Positions 7,013 through 13,305 of a DNA stretch of 17,070 bases are shown piece after piece. Position 1 is the stretch's first letter, and every line of letters begins with the position of its first letter. The notes under the pieces are model-generated. The model worked only from the letters and a program-made list of their open reading frames with translations, searched no databases and was not told the DNA's origin. The DNA is from Hebobacterum sp964559435 (GTDB lineage Bacteria; Armatimonadota; Hebobacteria; Hebobacterales; Hebobacteraceae). The translations under genes were made by a program, and so were the position numbers. The stretch lies in contig CAZLHI010000055.1 in the NCBI GenBank assembly GCA_964559435.1, forward strand, positions 1 through 17,070, given 5' to 3'.

Positions 7013-7711
7013 CTAGCTCGGCCAGTCGCGGATCTGGCGCACGACAATCCCCATGATCTTCACGTTCGGCGAGACGATTCGCTCATAGCCATAGGGATTG
7101 CGCGGCTTCAGGACAGTGCCGCTTCGCGTCTTCCCTCCGAACTCTCGCACGACCACTTTGTCGCCCACTTGTGCGACCACAAGCTGGCCACGACGTGCTG
7201 AGCGAGCCCTCTTCACCAGCAAGTAATCTCCAGCTCGGACATCCGGCTCCAGTCCGCCGTCGCCTTCAATACGCAGAACGTAATCGGCGGCGGCCGCGTC
7301 CTCCGGTCGGCAGGTGAGCTTTGGGGCCTCGTTTTTCCTCACGAATGTCACTGAGCCCCTCTTCAGAAGGGCGAGAACGGGCAGTGAGGCCTTACCGGCA
7401 GTCAGCTGTTTCTCGGCGAGAGGCTCAACTTGGATAGCTCTTGGCGCGGTTGGCGTCTCGACCCTTATAGAGTTAGAGATGCCCTCGTAGCCGGCAGCCG
7501 CAAGCCATAGCGCGGGGTCGTCCCCGAAGCCCTCTGCCATCTGGCTGACACGATCTGCGGGCGGCACTACACCTTGCTCGATCTGGGCGAGGTAAGAAGG
7601 GCTCACTCCCAGCCGAGGCGCGAAACGGATCTGAGTCTCGCCCGCTTCTCTGCGCTTCTCCTGCACGAAGCGACCGAACTCTTCGCTGAAACTTCTTTGG
7701 CGGACCCTCAT
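7013..7711 (-). CDS. CI/LexA-like phage repressor with degenerate S24 domain
   Basis: A 232-aa protein with an N-terminal XRE helix-turn-helix (about 10-65, QIRFAPRLGVSPSYLAQIEQG), a linker, and a C-terminal LexA/S24-like fold (about 108-230: LPVLALL, YVLRIEGDGGLEPDVRAGDYLLVKR, GQLVVAQVGDKVVVREF). In S24 repressors the catalytic Ser follows GD and the Lys lies in a later VKR strand. Here the equivalents read GDGG (150-153) and VVVRE (Arg189), and the usual Ala-Gly cleavage site reads RG. Self-cleavage therefore looks lost. I prefer ATG 7711 over GTG 7729 because it begins the family-like N-terminus. The gene diverges from the Cro-like gene at 7821 across a palindromic operator, the layout of a lysogeny switch. 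Confidence 0.85.
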   Translation of the reverse strand: MRVRQRSFSEEFGRFVQEKRREAGETQIRFAPRLGVSPSYLAQIEQGVVPPADRVSQMAEGFGDDPALWLAAAGYEGISNSIRVETPTAPRAIQVEPLAEKQLTAGKASLPVLALLKRGSVTFVRKNEAPKLTCRPEDAAAADYVLRIEGDGGLEPDVRAGDYLLVKRARSARRGQLVVAQVGDKVVVREFGGKTRSGTVLKPRNPYGYERIVSPNVKIMGIVVRQIRDWPS

Positions 7712-7740
7712 ACCGTTAGTGTAGCACACGCATTAGGAAT

Positions 7741-7761
7741 TTTTCCACATTTTATGGAAAA
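7741..7761. promoter_or_regulatory. Palindromic operator in the divergent immunity region
   Basis: TTTTCCA (7741-7747) and TGGAAAA (7755-7761) form a perfect 7-bp inverted repeat with a 7-nt centre. It lies in the only AT-rich stretch of the area, between the divergent repressor and Cro-like genes and directly next to the TTGACA of the rightward promoter. The size and position fit an XRE dimer site. Which of the two regulators binds is inference. Confidence 0.65.
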
Positions 7762-7765
7762 TCTA

Positions 7766-7794
7766 TTGACAGAAGTACGAAGGAGTGGTAGTAA
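7766..7794 (+). promoter_or_regulatory. Rightward early promoter
   Basis: A consensus -35 box TTGACA (7766-7771) is followed after 17 nt by TAGTAA (7789-7794), a fair -10 box. It begins four nucleotides after the operator, so operator binding would block it. It would transcribe the Cro-like gene and the early genes beyond. The leftward promoter is less clear: TACACT lies 8 nt before the repressor ATG and would give a nearly leaderless mRNA. Confidence 0.6.
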
Positions 7795-7820
7795 GAAGTA
7801 GCGGGGGGAAAGCACCATCC

Positions 7821-8054
7821 ATGTCCCAGCCCAGATTCCTCACACGCAAAGCCGCCCGGCGAGAGCGTCAAGCCCTTCGCCGCTTCCGCAGAGCCTACGG
7901 CATCACCCTCCAGGAGCTCTCTCAGCACACTGGCAAGAGCAAATCCCTCATCAGCGACATCGAGCGCGGCCTCGCCAAGGCCACCACTCGGGATGTTCAG
8001 GCCCTGCGCGCCGCTGTTCGGCAGATCCTTGCACGGAGCGGGACCGACCCATGA
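7821..8054 (+). CDS. Cro-like XRE helix-turn-helix protein
   Basis: A 77-aa protein. After a basic N-terminus it has a complete XRE HTH (FRRAYGITLQELSQHTGKSK, then SLISDIERGLAKATTRDVQALRAAV), covering almost the whole protein. There is no second domain, as in Cro. I chose the ATG at 7821, preceded by a GGGGGGA purine run at about 12 nt. The divergent position opposite a CI-like repressor suggests it is the first gene of the early operon and competes for the shared operator. It could instead be a general small transcription factor. Confidence 0.8.
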   Translation: MSQPRFLTRKAARRERQALRRFRRAYGITLQELSQHTGKSKSLISDIERGLAKATTRDVQALRAAVRQILARSGTDP

Positions 8055-8231
8055 GCGCCTCATGCTCCCGCCCGAAGCGGCTGCCCGCATCGCTGCCTCG
8101 CCTCGGCGCCGGCCCCAGGCCGGCCGTGCGCTACCAGCGCGGGCGGATAGATCTTCGCCGATTCGCTTGGCGGACCCTCATGAGAAGCCCTGCGGCGCGC
8201 AGGCCTCACTTTGTCAAGAGGAGGTGCTGCC

Positions 8232-8318
8232 ATGGCTCCTCGGCCGGCCCTTCCGCCTCGCGGACTGTCGGCCGGGGACACGCAAGCCCGCGCCCGAGGC
8301 CGCCCCAATCCGGAGTGA
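8232..8318 (+). CDS. Tiny ORF with strong Shine-Dalgarno (28 aa)
   Basis: ATG at 8232 is preceded by AAGAGGAGGTG with GGAGGT six nucleotides upstream, an excellent ribosome binding site. The product is 28 residues, MAPRPALPPRGLSAGDTQAR then ARGRPNPE. It has no recognisable domain and its composition is close to what random high-GC sequence would give. The start signal is the only positive evidence. It could be a leader peptide. Confidence 0.3.
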   Translation: MAPRPALPPRGLSAGDTQARARGRPNPE

Positions 8319-8594
8319 GAAGCCCTGGCGCCGTCCGTGGCTGCTCGCGGCGCGGCCCGGGCCGCACTCATCCATTCTTCTTGCCGCGCCCGTCGGCGCA
8401 TCTGTCTCACCGCACCCCGGCCGCACTCATCTACTCGCTTCGGCATTCCCTTGCGCACCCGACCGGCCGGCTCGCGGGCCCCGCCCTCGTCCCGCGGCCG
8501 CCGGTCGGTGCATTCATCCGGCGGCCGCCCGCCTGCACAGGTGAACACCGTCTTGACCCGCCCAGGGAGGCATTCATCCGGCGGCCATTTGGCC

Positions 8595-8636
8595 GCGCCC
8601 AGGAGGAGGCGCCCAGGAGGAGGCGCCCAGGAGGAG
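8595..8636 (+). repeat. Triplicated 14-bp unit carrying a Shine-Dalgarno
   Basis: Three perfect tandem copies of GCGCCCAGGAGGAG occupy 8595-8608, 8609-8622 and 8623-8636. Each contains AGGAGGAG. The last one sits 8 nt before the ATG at 8645 and acts as its ribosome binding site. The copy number could vary by slippage. Confidence 0.9.
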
Positions 8637-8644
8637 GCCCACAG

Positions 8645-8821
8645 ATGATCTCCACGCAGACGAAATCCAAGCCGCCGCAGACGCCGCCGGTTCCCATCAC
8701 AGACGAGCGGGGCGAGGTGAGCGGCTATCTCATGAACGCCAGCGGCGCGCAGTGGCTCGCCGTCGAGCGGCGTGCGCTGGCCAGCATTGGGCTGAAGGAG
8801 GTCGACCGTGAGCGCGAATAG
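8645..8821 (+). CDS. Small hypothetical early phage-like protein (58 aa)
   Basis: A 58-aa protein that begins MISTQTKSKPPQTPP and ends QWLAVERRALASIGLKEVDR plus a few charged residues. A Pro-rich N-terminus precedes a short helical segment. The start is supported by AGGAGGAGG about 8 nt upstream. The frame is open upstream to 8051, but that part looks non-coding. Its end overlaps the next small gene and carries that gene's ribosome binding site. No family recognised. By position it belongs to the early operon of the phage-like element. Confidence 0.65.
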   Translation: MISTQTKSKPPQTPPVPITDERGEVSGYLMNASGAQWLAVERRALASIGLKEVDRERE

Positions 8822-8909
8822 GCTGAGCGGAATCCAGCGCGCGCTCGTCCGCCGTGCCAACCGGCGCTGGCACCGGATCGTGTGGCGCGTCCTGCTGTGG
8901 CTCTTTTGA
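8808..8909 (+). CDS. 33-aa basic peptide gene
   Basis: GTG at 8808 is preceded by AAGGAGGT (8795-8802) at 5-nt spacing, a perfect Shine-Dalgarno that lies inside the end of the preceding gene. The product is 33 residues: a very basic first part (RLSGIQRALVRRANRRWHRI) followed by a hydrophobic Trp-rich end, VWRVLLWLF. The two genes overlap by 14 bp, which suggests translational coupling. A short amphipathic or membrane-binding peptide is possible. No family is recognised. Confidence 0.55.
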   Translation: MSANRLSGIQRALVRRANRRWHRIVWRVLLWLF

Positions 8910-8924
8910 CTTGCGGAGGGGCCG

Positions 8925-9164
8925 ATGGAGGCGATCACCGGAGAGGGCCCACCGAGGATCGAGTTCGACGATGCGGCCGAGTTCGAGGAGTTCTACCAGG
9001 CGCTGCAGTCGGCCGTCCGCGCCCACGCGCTCTCCGGGCCGTACCTCCCGCTGGAGGCGGCCGCGGAGGTCATCCGCCGCGCCCGAGCCTACGGCCGGGC
9101 CCAGCGCAGCATCTCCCAGCGGCCGTCAGCGGCAGTTCACACCAGCGAGGAACATGAGCGATGA
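8925..9164 (+). CDS. Small hypothetical protein upstream of the annealing protein
   Basis: A 79-aa protein with an acidic first half (RIEFDDAAEFEEFYQALQSA) and a helical second half with EVIRRARAYGRAQ. GGAGGGG lies about 6 nt before the ATG. The TGA at 9162-9164 overlaps the next ATG as ATGA, the usual tight packing of phage early operons. I recognise no domain. By position it may be an accessory factor of the recombination genes that follow. Confidence 0.7.
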   Translation: MEAITGEGPPRIEFDDAAEFEEFYQALQSAVRAHALSGPYLPLEAAAEVIRRARAYGRAQRSISQRPSAAVHTSEEHER

Positions 9165-9940
9165 CGCGAAGGCGATCGGAGTCCACCCGGAGCCGCCGCA
9201 AGAAACGGCTTGCGTTCCAGCCGGCGCGGCTGCGCCGGCCGACCCCGCGGGAGGCCATTCGCTGGCTTCCCCGCAGGCTCGACTCCCAGCGCGGCCAGGC
9301 CACTGTCTTACCTTACATAGAGGCCACCTACGTGATGGCCGTCCTCGACCGCGCTTGCGGCCCCGATGGCTGGCAGTTCGAGATCGTGCGGGAGTCGCCG
9401 AGCGACGCTGGCTGGGTGATCGGGCGCCTGACGATCTGGACCGACCAGGGGCGTGAGCTGCGGTATGAGAACCCGGGCTACCCGAGCCGGCTGAGCTACG
9501 ACCGCGGCGAGCGGGAGGTCGTCTCCCGCAGCGAGGAGCCGCTGAAGAGCGCAGCCACCGACGCGCTGAAGCGCTGCGCGGTTCTCGCCGGGGTCGGGCG
9601 CGACCTGCGGGAGGAGTTCGGCCCGCTCACGGTCCGGGCCTCCATCCGAACCGATGACGGCCGCGCCTGGCTCGAGAGCCTGGACGAAGATCCATGGGAG
9701 GTCTGGCACCGACAGCAACATCTCCCCGCGGCCGCGCCGAAAGCCCCCGTGCCCCGGCAGCGTGTGCTCGCGCTCGCCAAGAAAGTCTGGCCGCGGGCCA
9801 CCCTCACGAACTTCCGGCGATGGCTGGCCGACCCGACGGAGCACCCAGGCTGGGCCTATGCGCACGAGAGCCAGGTCGAGCCGGCCGCGCGCCGCACGGT
9901 GATGGCCGCGCTGCGCGAGCGGCGGGAGCGGAAGTCGTGA
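9161..9940 (+). CDS. Rad52/22-family single-strand annealing protein
   Basis: A 259-aa protein. After a very basic N-terminal stretch (1-30), residues 36-150 carry the Rad52/Rad22 pattern: AIRWLPRRLDSQRGQATVLP, YIEATYVMAVLDRACGPDGW, a beta-rich stretch, then EEPLKSAATDALKRCAVLAG followed by VGRDL. The C-terminal 80 residues are a separate small domain of unknown role. Such proteins bind ssDNA and anneal complementary strands, and phages use them with an exonuclease for recombination and genome circularisation. The PD-(D/E)XK nuclease two genes downstream is the probable partner. The gene overlaps both neighbours by 4 bp. Confidence 0.85.
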   Translation: MTRRRSESTRSRRKKRLAFQPARLRRPTPREAIRWLPRRLDSQRGQATVLPYIEATYVMAVLDRACGPDGWQFEIVRESPSDAGWVIGRLTIWTDQGRELRYENPGYPSRLSYDRGEREVVSRSEEPLKSAATDALKRCAVLAGVGRDLREEFGPLTVRASIRTDDGRAWLESLDEDPWEVWHRQQHLPAAAPKAPVPRQRVLALAKKVWPRATLTNFRRWLADPTEHPGWAYAHESQVEPAARRTVMAALRERRERKS

Positions 9941-10185
9941 CCGAGTCCGTGGCCGTGGAGGCGCAGCGGGAGGCCGCAGGCGACGTGGCGGGGCAGCTCC
10001 GCGCGGCCGGGTGGGAGGTCGGCACGGATCCGATTGGCGTCGCGCCGCCGCCCTACCGCCGGGCTTGGGCGAGCAAGCCGCTGAAGGGCGCCACCGTGAC
10101 CGTGCGATCTGGATGGGAGGAGACGCTGCGCGCCGCGCTCGACCGAATCCGGGGGATATGTAGCCTCGTGGATGGGGTCCTCTGA
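9937..10185 (+). CDS. 82-aa hypothetical protein between annealing protein and nuclease
   Basis: GTG at 9937 overlaps the preceding TGA (GTGA), and the TGA at 10183-10185 shares its A with the next ATG, so the gene is wedged without spare bases in the recombination operon. The product has a helical N-terminus (AVEAQREAAGDVAGQLRAAG), a short beta-like middle with KGATVTVRSGW, and a helical end. I recognise no family. The tight packing argues for a real gene that works with its neighbours. Confidence 0.65.
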   Translation: MTESVAVEAQREAAGDVAGQLRAAGWEVGTDPIGVAPPPYRRAWASKPLKGATVTVRSGWEETLRAALDRIRGICSLVDGVL

Positions 10186-11234
10186 TGGACGAGCCGAAGC
10201 TGCCCAAGGGCCACCTGAGCTACTCGCAGCTGGTCCAGTTCGCCGATTGCCCGGCCTACTGGAAGGCCGTCAACCTCGACGGCCGCGACCCCGTGGCAAC
10301 CGCCCGCATGCGTCTAGGCGCGGCCGTGCACGATCTCATCTCGCGCCACTTGGTCGGCATGTCGGGGGAGGAGGCCCAGGTGACGGCCGCTCACGAGCTC
10401 TCGCCGGCCCAGGCCGCAGAGGCGATGGACCTCTTCGAGCGCTGGCTCGGCCGTTGGGCCGACTCTGCGCAGGCGGCCGCGCCCGAGCAAGTCGAGGACC
10501 TGCTCGAATTCGAGCTCCCCACCGAGCCGCCCGTGCAGTTCCAGGCGCGGATCGACTTCTGGCGGCGAGAGGGCGACACGCCTGTCATCTACGACTGGAA
10601 GACCTCCGCTCGCCTGGCGGCCAACGGCGAGCTGGCCGACATCGGCGCAGAACTGTGGAGCCAGCTCCTTACCTACGCGCTTGCCTTCTGCCGCGCCCGA
10701 TGCCCGGCCCAGCGATGCGCGCTCCGCCTGGTCTACCTCCGCTACGGCGTCGTCCATGAGCAGGTGGTGAAGTCCGATCTGCTCGACCGGCAGGAGCGGG
10801 CGCTCGTCGCGAGTTGCCAGTCAGTGCTGCTCGCAGCCCAGGCAGGTCAGTTCCGCCGCCGGCCGGGCCGCGCCTGCGCGAGCTGCCCACTCCGCAGAAA
10901 CTGCGACCTCTCCATCGCGGCGGCCAAAGATCCAGCGGGCCTCGCCCAGGCTTGGCTCTGGCATCGCGAGCGCGCCCGCGAGCTCGAGGAAATGCTCCGC
11001 GGCCTGGCTGACGACGCGACCATCGCGCTTTGCGAGAAGTCCGGTGTCGAGGTCGGCTACAGGCAGGAGAATATCAATCGGACGGTGACTCGGACGGTCA
11101 ATAAACGCCGCCAGATTCTCGGCGTCACCGAGTCCGGGGAGGAAGCGTGGACCGAACCGGTTACTAAGAGGAGGTCGGTCGCCCGCTTCGGCGTCTGGGA
11201 GCGCCCGCGCCGGGCGGTCGGGCCGGCCGCCTGA
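10185..11234 (+). CDS. PD-(D/E)XK nuclease with Cas4/AddB-like cysteines
   Basis: A 349-aa protein of the RecB/Cas4 nuclease superfamily. It has HLSYSQLVQFADCPAYW at the N-terminus, RLGAAVHDLI (first nuclease motif His), then RIDFWRREGDTPVIYDWKTS with Asp137 and Lys139 as the D-x-K core, and a QLLTYALAF helix. Cys22 together with Cys231, Cys234 and Cys240 (CASCPLRRNC) forms the one-plus-three cysteine pattern that holds a 4Fe-4S cluster in Cas4 and AddB. The last 90 residues form an extra basic helical tail. The likely role is a 5' or 3' exonuclease that makes ssDNA for the Rad52-like protein two genes upstream. No CRISPR array or cas1/cas2 is nearby, so CRISPR adaptation is unlikely. Confidence 0.85.
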   Translation: MDEPKLPKGHLSYSQLVQFADCPAYWKAVNLDGRDPVATARMRLGAAVHDLISRHLVGMSGEEAQVTAAHELSPAQAAEAMDLFERWLGRWADSAQAAAPEQVEDLLEFELPTEPPVQFQARIDFWRREGDTPVIYDWKTSARLAANGELADIGAELWSQLLTYALAFCRARCPAQRCALRLVYLRYGVVHEQVVKSDLLDRQERALVASCQSVLLAAQAGQFRRRPGRACASCPLRRNCDLSIAAAKDPAGLAQAWLWHRERARELEEMLRGLADDATIALCEKSGVEVGYRQENINRTVTRTVNKRRQILGVTESGEEAWTEPVTKRRSVARFGVWERPRRAVGPAA

Positions 11235-11267
11235 GGAGAACACATTCGAAGATGGGAGCTGGTTGGG

Positions 11268-11546
11268 ATGGGGATCAGCACCAGACAGGCGAGGCCTCTG
11301 ACGAGGCGGTACGCCGCCGCCGTCGGACTGCTCATGTCTGGGTGGCATACGGCGGCGGCCGTGGCGAGGGCGTGCCAGAGCGGCAGCGGCAACGCCGTCG
11401 TCCGCGACCTGCGTAGGGCGGGATGGACGGTGATCGGACGATGGGTCAATCGGTCTGGCGATGGGCCGGGCCGACACCACAAGCTGTTCCATATCCCTCC
11501 CAGGGAGGAACAGCTCCATTTTGTGCTCGGCAGGCCGGAGGTATGA
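11268..11546 (+). CDS. Small helix-turn-helix protein
   Basis: A 92-aa protein. The core, RRYAAAVGLLMSGWHTAAAV followed by RDLRRAGWTVIGRWV, matches the layout of small phage winged-helix proteins in which the conserved end reads 'DLRRAGWxV' (HTH_39-like). The C-terminus has HHKLFHI, which looks like a last beta strand. A GGGAG lies 12 nt upstream of the ATG. It is probably a DNA-binding regulator or replication accessory protein of the element. The family assignment is by pattern only. Confidence 0.65.
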   Translation: MGISTRQARPLTRRYAAAVGLLMSGWHTAAAVARACQSGSGNAVVRDLRRAGWTVIGRWVNRSGDGPGRHHKLFHIPPREEQLHFVLGRPEV

Positions 11547-11675
11547 GGGGGGCCTTCGCCTGTCGAGCACATGCGCCAGGACCTCCCCCGCGGTGGCCGT
11601 CCAGGCCGCGGGCGCGATCCGACATCGAGCGCGGCCGAAGCGCCGGGCGCCCGAACCCAGGGGTGAGGGGCACCA

Positions 11676-12527
11676 ATGGCTCGCAGACGCGTGATCGACT
11701 GGAAGAAGGCATCCCGCTCCCTCAAACGCAAGCCCTGGGTCGAGAAGCTCACCTGGTTCGGCATCCTCGGCTCCGTGGACGACTTCGGGCTCTGCTACTG
11801 GTCGCCCGTCCAGATCGGCCAGATGTTCATGGAGGAAGAGATCAACGCTCGCAAGGTCTCGGTCAAGTCCATCGAGGCCTGCATGGAGAGCTTCGCCGCC
11901 GGGCGCGATCCGCGCATCGTCACCTGGACCGTCGAAGGCCAGCGCTTCCTCGCCGTCAGAAAGCACCAGGATTATCAGCGCGTCCGCCTGCCCAGCAACG
12001 CGGATTGCCCCTGCCCGCCGAGGTCCGTCTTACAGAAACTCAGTGAGCCAACGCGCACCTTGATTACAGGAAATTTACACAAGTTCACCTCCTTCACAGA
12101 CAACGAATCTCCGCCTGAGTCCGAAGAGGAGGGGGAGGAGGAGGGCGAGCTGGAGGGCGAGGCCGAGGGCCGCACGGCCTCGGCTCGCCAAAAGGCGAAG
12201 CCGATCCAACGCGCCGAGCAATCGGCCGGCCCCAAAGAAGCACTCGCCAATGATCGGCAGGCCGCCATCGACTACTTCTTCGGCCGCCTCCAGCGGCACA
12301 CCGGCCTGGAGCGGCCCGTCTTCTCCGGCGGGCAGGCGGCGCGATTCTTCAGCTCCCGGCTGAAGGCCGGCGATACGCCCGATGACTTCAAGGAGACCAT
12401 CGACGAGTTCTTCGACCACCGCATCCGCGGCGAGCACAGCGCGGCCAACTTCTCGCTCTATCAGCGCAGCTATAACGCTCTCTGCATCGCGGTGCAAAAG
12501 AGAAGACGCACACGCGCCGAGGAGTAG
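11676..12527 (+). CDS. Phage replication-initiator-like protein
   Basis: A 283-aa protein. Residues 1-110 look like the winged-helix N-terminal domain of phage replication proteins (KLTWFGILGSVDDFGLCYWS, then a region with RFLAVRKHQDYQRVRLPS). A flexible, highly acidic linker (about 145-165, runs of EEE and EGE) follows, and a C-terminal helical domain (195-280: AIDYFFGRLQRHTGLERPVF, FSLYQRSYNALCIAVQ). This is the usual architecture of a phage origin-binding or helicase-loader protein. No helicase loader or DnaB gene is visible in the window. GAGGGG lies about 7 nt upstream of the ATG. The function is inferred from domain order and position after the recombination genes. Confidence 0.65.
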   Translation: MARRRVIDWKKASRSLKRKPWVEKLTWFGILGSVDDFGLCYWSPVQIGQMFMEEEINARKVSVKSIEACMESFAAGRDPRIVTWTVEGQRFLAVRKHQDYQRVRLPSNADCPCPPRSVLQKLSEPTRTLITGNLHKFTSFTDNESPPESEEEGEEEGELEGEAEGRTASARQKAKPIQRAEQSAGPKEALANDRQAAIDYFFGRLQRHTGLERPVFSGGQAARFFSSRLKAGDTPDDFKETIDEFFDHRIRGEHSAANFSLYQRSYNALCIAVQKRRRTRAEE

Positions 12528-12621
12528 GGCGGGAGTCCCTAGGCCCTCACGGGCCGGGATGGCGGCCGGCTCGGGCGGCCTAGCCACTTGCCTCCTGCCC
12601 CGGACCTGAGGAGGCGAAGGC

Positions 12622-12723
12622 GTGAGGACGATTCCGCATGAGGAGCGCGGCGAGCGCCGACTCTATCGCTGGGAGCAGGAGCGCAAGCGGCGCCGCAAAG
12701 AGCGCGACCTGCGCCGCCGCTGA
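12622..12723 (+). CDS. 33-aa highly basic peptide gene
   Basis: GTG at 12622 is preceded by GAGGAGG (12608-12614) at 7-nt spacing. The 33-residue product, MRTIPHEERGERRLYRWEQE followed by RKRRRKERDLRRR, is almost all Arg, Glu and Lys and should be a single charged helix. It lies in the same direction as, and shortly after, the replication gene. No family recognised. Such peptides occur in phage early regions as nucleic-acid-binding or modulating factors. Confidence 0.45.
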   Translation: MRTIPHEERGERRLYRWEQERKRRRKERDLRRR

Positions 12724-12812
12724 TGGGCTGGTCCGGCCGAACGACGGGCCCGGCAGATGCCTGCCGCGCAGGAGCTTGTTTGCCCCGAGCCAAGTCGAGG
12801 GGCCTCCTGCCC

Positions 12813-13098
12813 CTGTAGGGCGGGGAGGTCTCCGCCTCCCCGCCGGCCGTTGGGTCGTTCTGTAGGGCGGGGAGGTCTCCGCCTCCCCGCCGGCCGTNNN
12901 NNNNNNNNNNNNNNNNNNNNNNNNNNNNNNNNNNNNNNNNNNNNNNNNNNNNNNNNNNNNNNNNNNNNNNNNNNNNNNNNNNNNNNNNNNNNNNNNNCCG
13001 GCCGTTGGGTCGTTCTGTAGGGCGGGGAGGTCTCCGCCTCCCCGCCGGCCGTTGGGTCGTTCTGTAGGGCGGGGAGGTCTCCGCCTCCCCGCCGGCCG
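12813..13098. repeat. 47-bp tandem palindromic repeat array
   Basis: Units start at 12813, 12860, 13015 and 13062, with a fragment at 12998-13014 after the gap. Each begins CTGTAG, has the perfect 10-bp inverted repeat GGCGGGGAGG / CCTCCCCGCC around TCTCCG, and ends GGCCGTTGGGTCGTT. The copies are identical where visible. The last one diverges after GGCCGT. There are no spacers, so it is not CRISPR. The N block lies inside it, so the true copy number is unknown. Confidence 0.9.
12898..12997. other. Assembly gap (100 N)
   Basis: Exactly 100 undetermined bases lie inside the tandem array. A round 100 is a conventional placeholder, so the true distance between the two sides is unknown and a gene or a rearrangement could be missing. 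The phage-like genes at 12622 and 13306 may not be as close as they appear. Confidence 0.95.
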
Positions 13099-13100
13099 TG

Positions 13101-13172
13101 CTTGTCCGCCGTAGCCTTGGCGAAGTCGGAAGCGAAGGCCGGCCCTGAGCCTGCCGAATGGGATCTTGGTGG
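13101..13172. repeat. 72-bp intergenic repeat, left inverted copy
   Basis: The reverse complement of this segment matches 16760-16831 with five mismatches in 72 bp, and 31 bp of it (13142-13172) match perfectly. It contains the motifs CTTGTCCGCCGTAGCCTTGG and CTGAGCCTGCCGAA, which have the look of dispersed genomic repeats. A shortened relative (CGCCGTAGCCTCGGCGAAGG) lies at about 13253-13272. Confidence 0.9.
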
Positions 13173-13305
13173 GTCATGAGGCTTGTGTGATGAGAGCGCG
13201 CAAGAAGGAAACAGGCGGCCTCGTCCGGCTTATGTTGGGCAGGAGCCCTGGGCGCCGTAGCCTCGGCGAAGGCGACTTGCCTCCTGCCCCGTTGGGTGCA
13301 CCGCG

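Larger units (their letters stand above)
8055..8644. other. 590-bp GC-rich stretch without a convincing gene
   Basis: Long open frames exist on both strands, but they are Pro/Arg/Ala-rich shadows of high GC and resemble no protein family. Features seen: a copy of TTGGCGGACCCTCAT (8166-8180) that matches the repressor gene start at 7697-7711; a tiny ORF with a strong ribosome binding site at 8232; a recurring GCAYTCATC motif at 8364, 8423, 8510 and 8570, the last two inside a 17-bp perfect direct repeat (8510-8526 and 8570-8586); and a triplicated Shine-Dalgarno block at its end. It may be a regulatory leader for the early operon. Confidence 0.5.

Noticed and set aside
8051..8644. Upstream extension of the 58-aa gene as a 256-aa protein overlapping the Cro-like stop (ATGA)
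   Set aside because: The overlap is tempting, but the extra 198 residues are low-complexity and cross the short repeats. The strong AGGAGG at 8629 supports the start at 8645.
8060..8938. Long minus-strand open frame opposite the early phage genes (292 codons)
   Set aside because: Arg/Pro/Ala-rich with no domain. It opposes genes with clear ribosome binding sites and consists of repeats, a typical high-GC shadow.
11543..12046. Frame starting with ATGA overlap at the end of the HTH gene
   Set aside because: Arg-rich and overlaps most of the better supported replication-like gene in another frame.
12813..13098. CRISPR array
   Set aside because: Units follow each other directly without spacers and no cas operon is present. 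The Cas4-like nuclease at 10185 fits a phage recombination gene better.
12539..13177. Minus-strand open frame across the gap
   Set aside because: It is a translation of the 47-bp repeats and of N bases.
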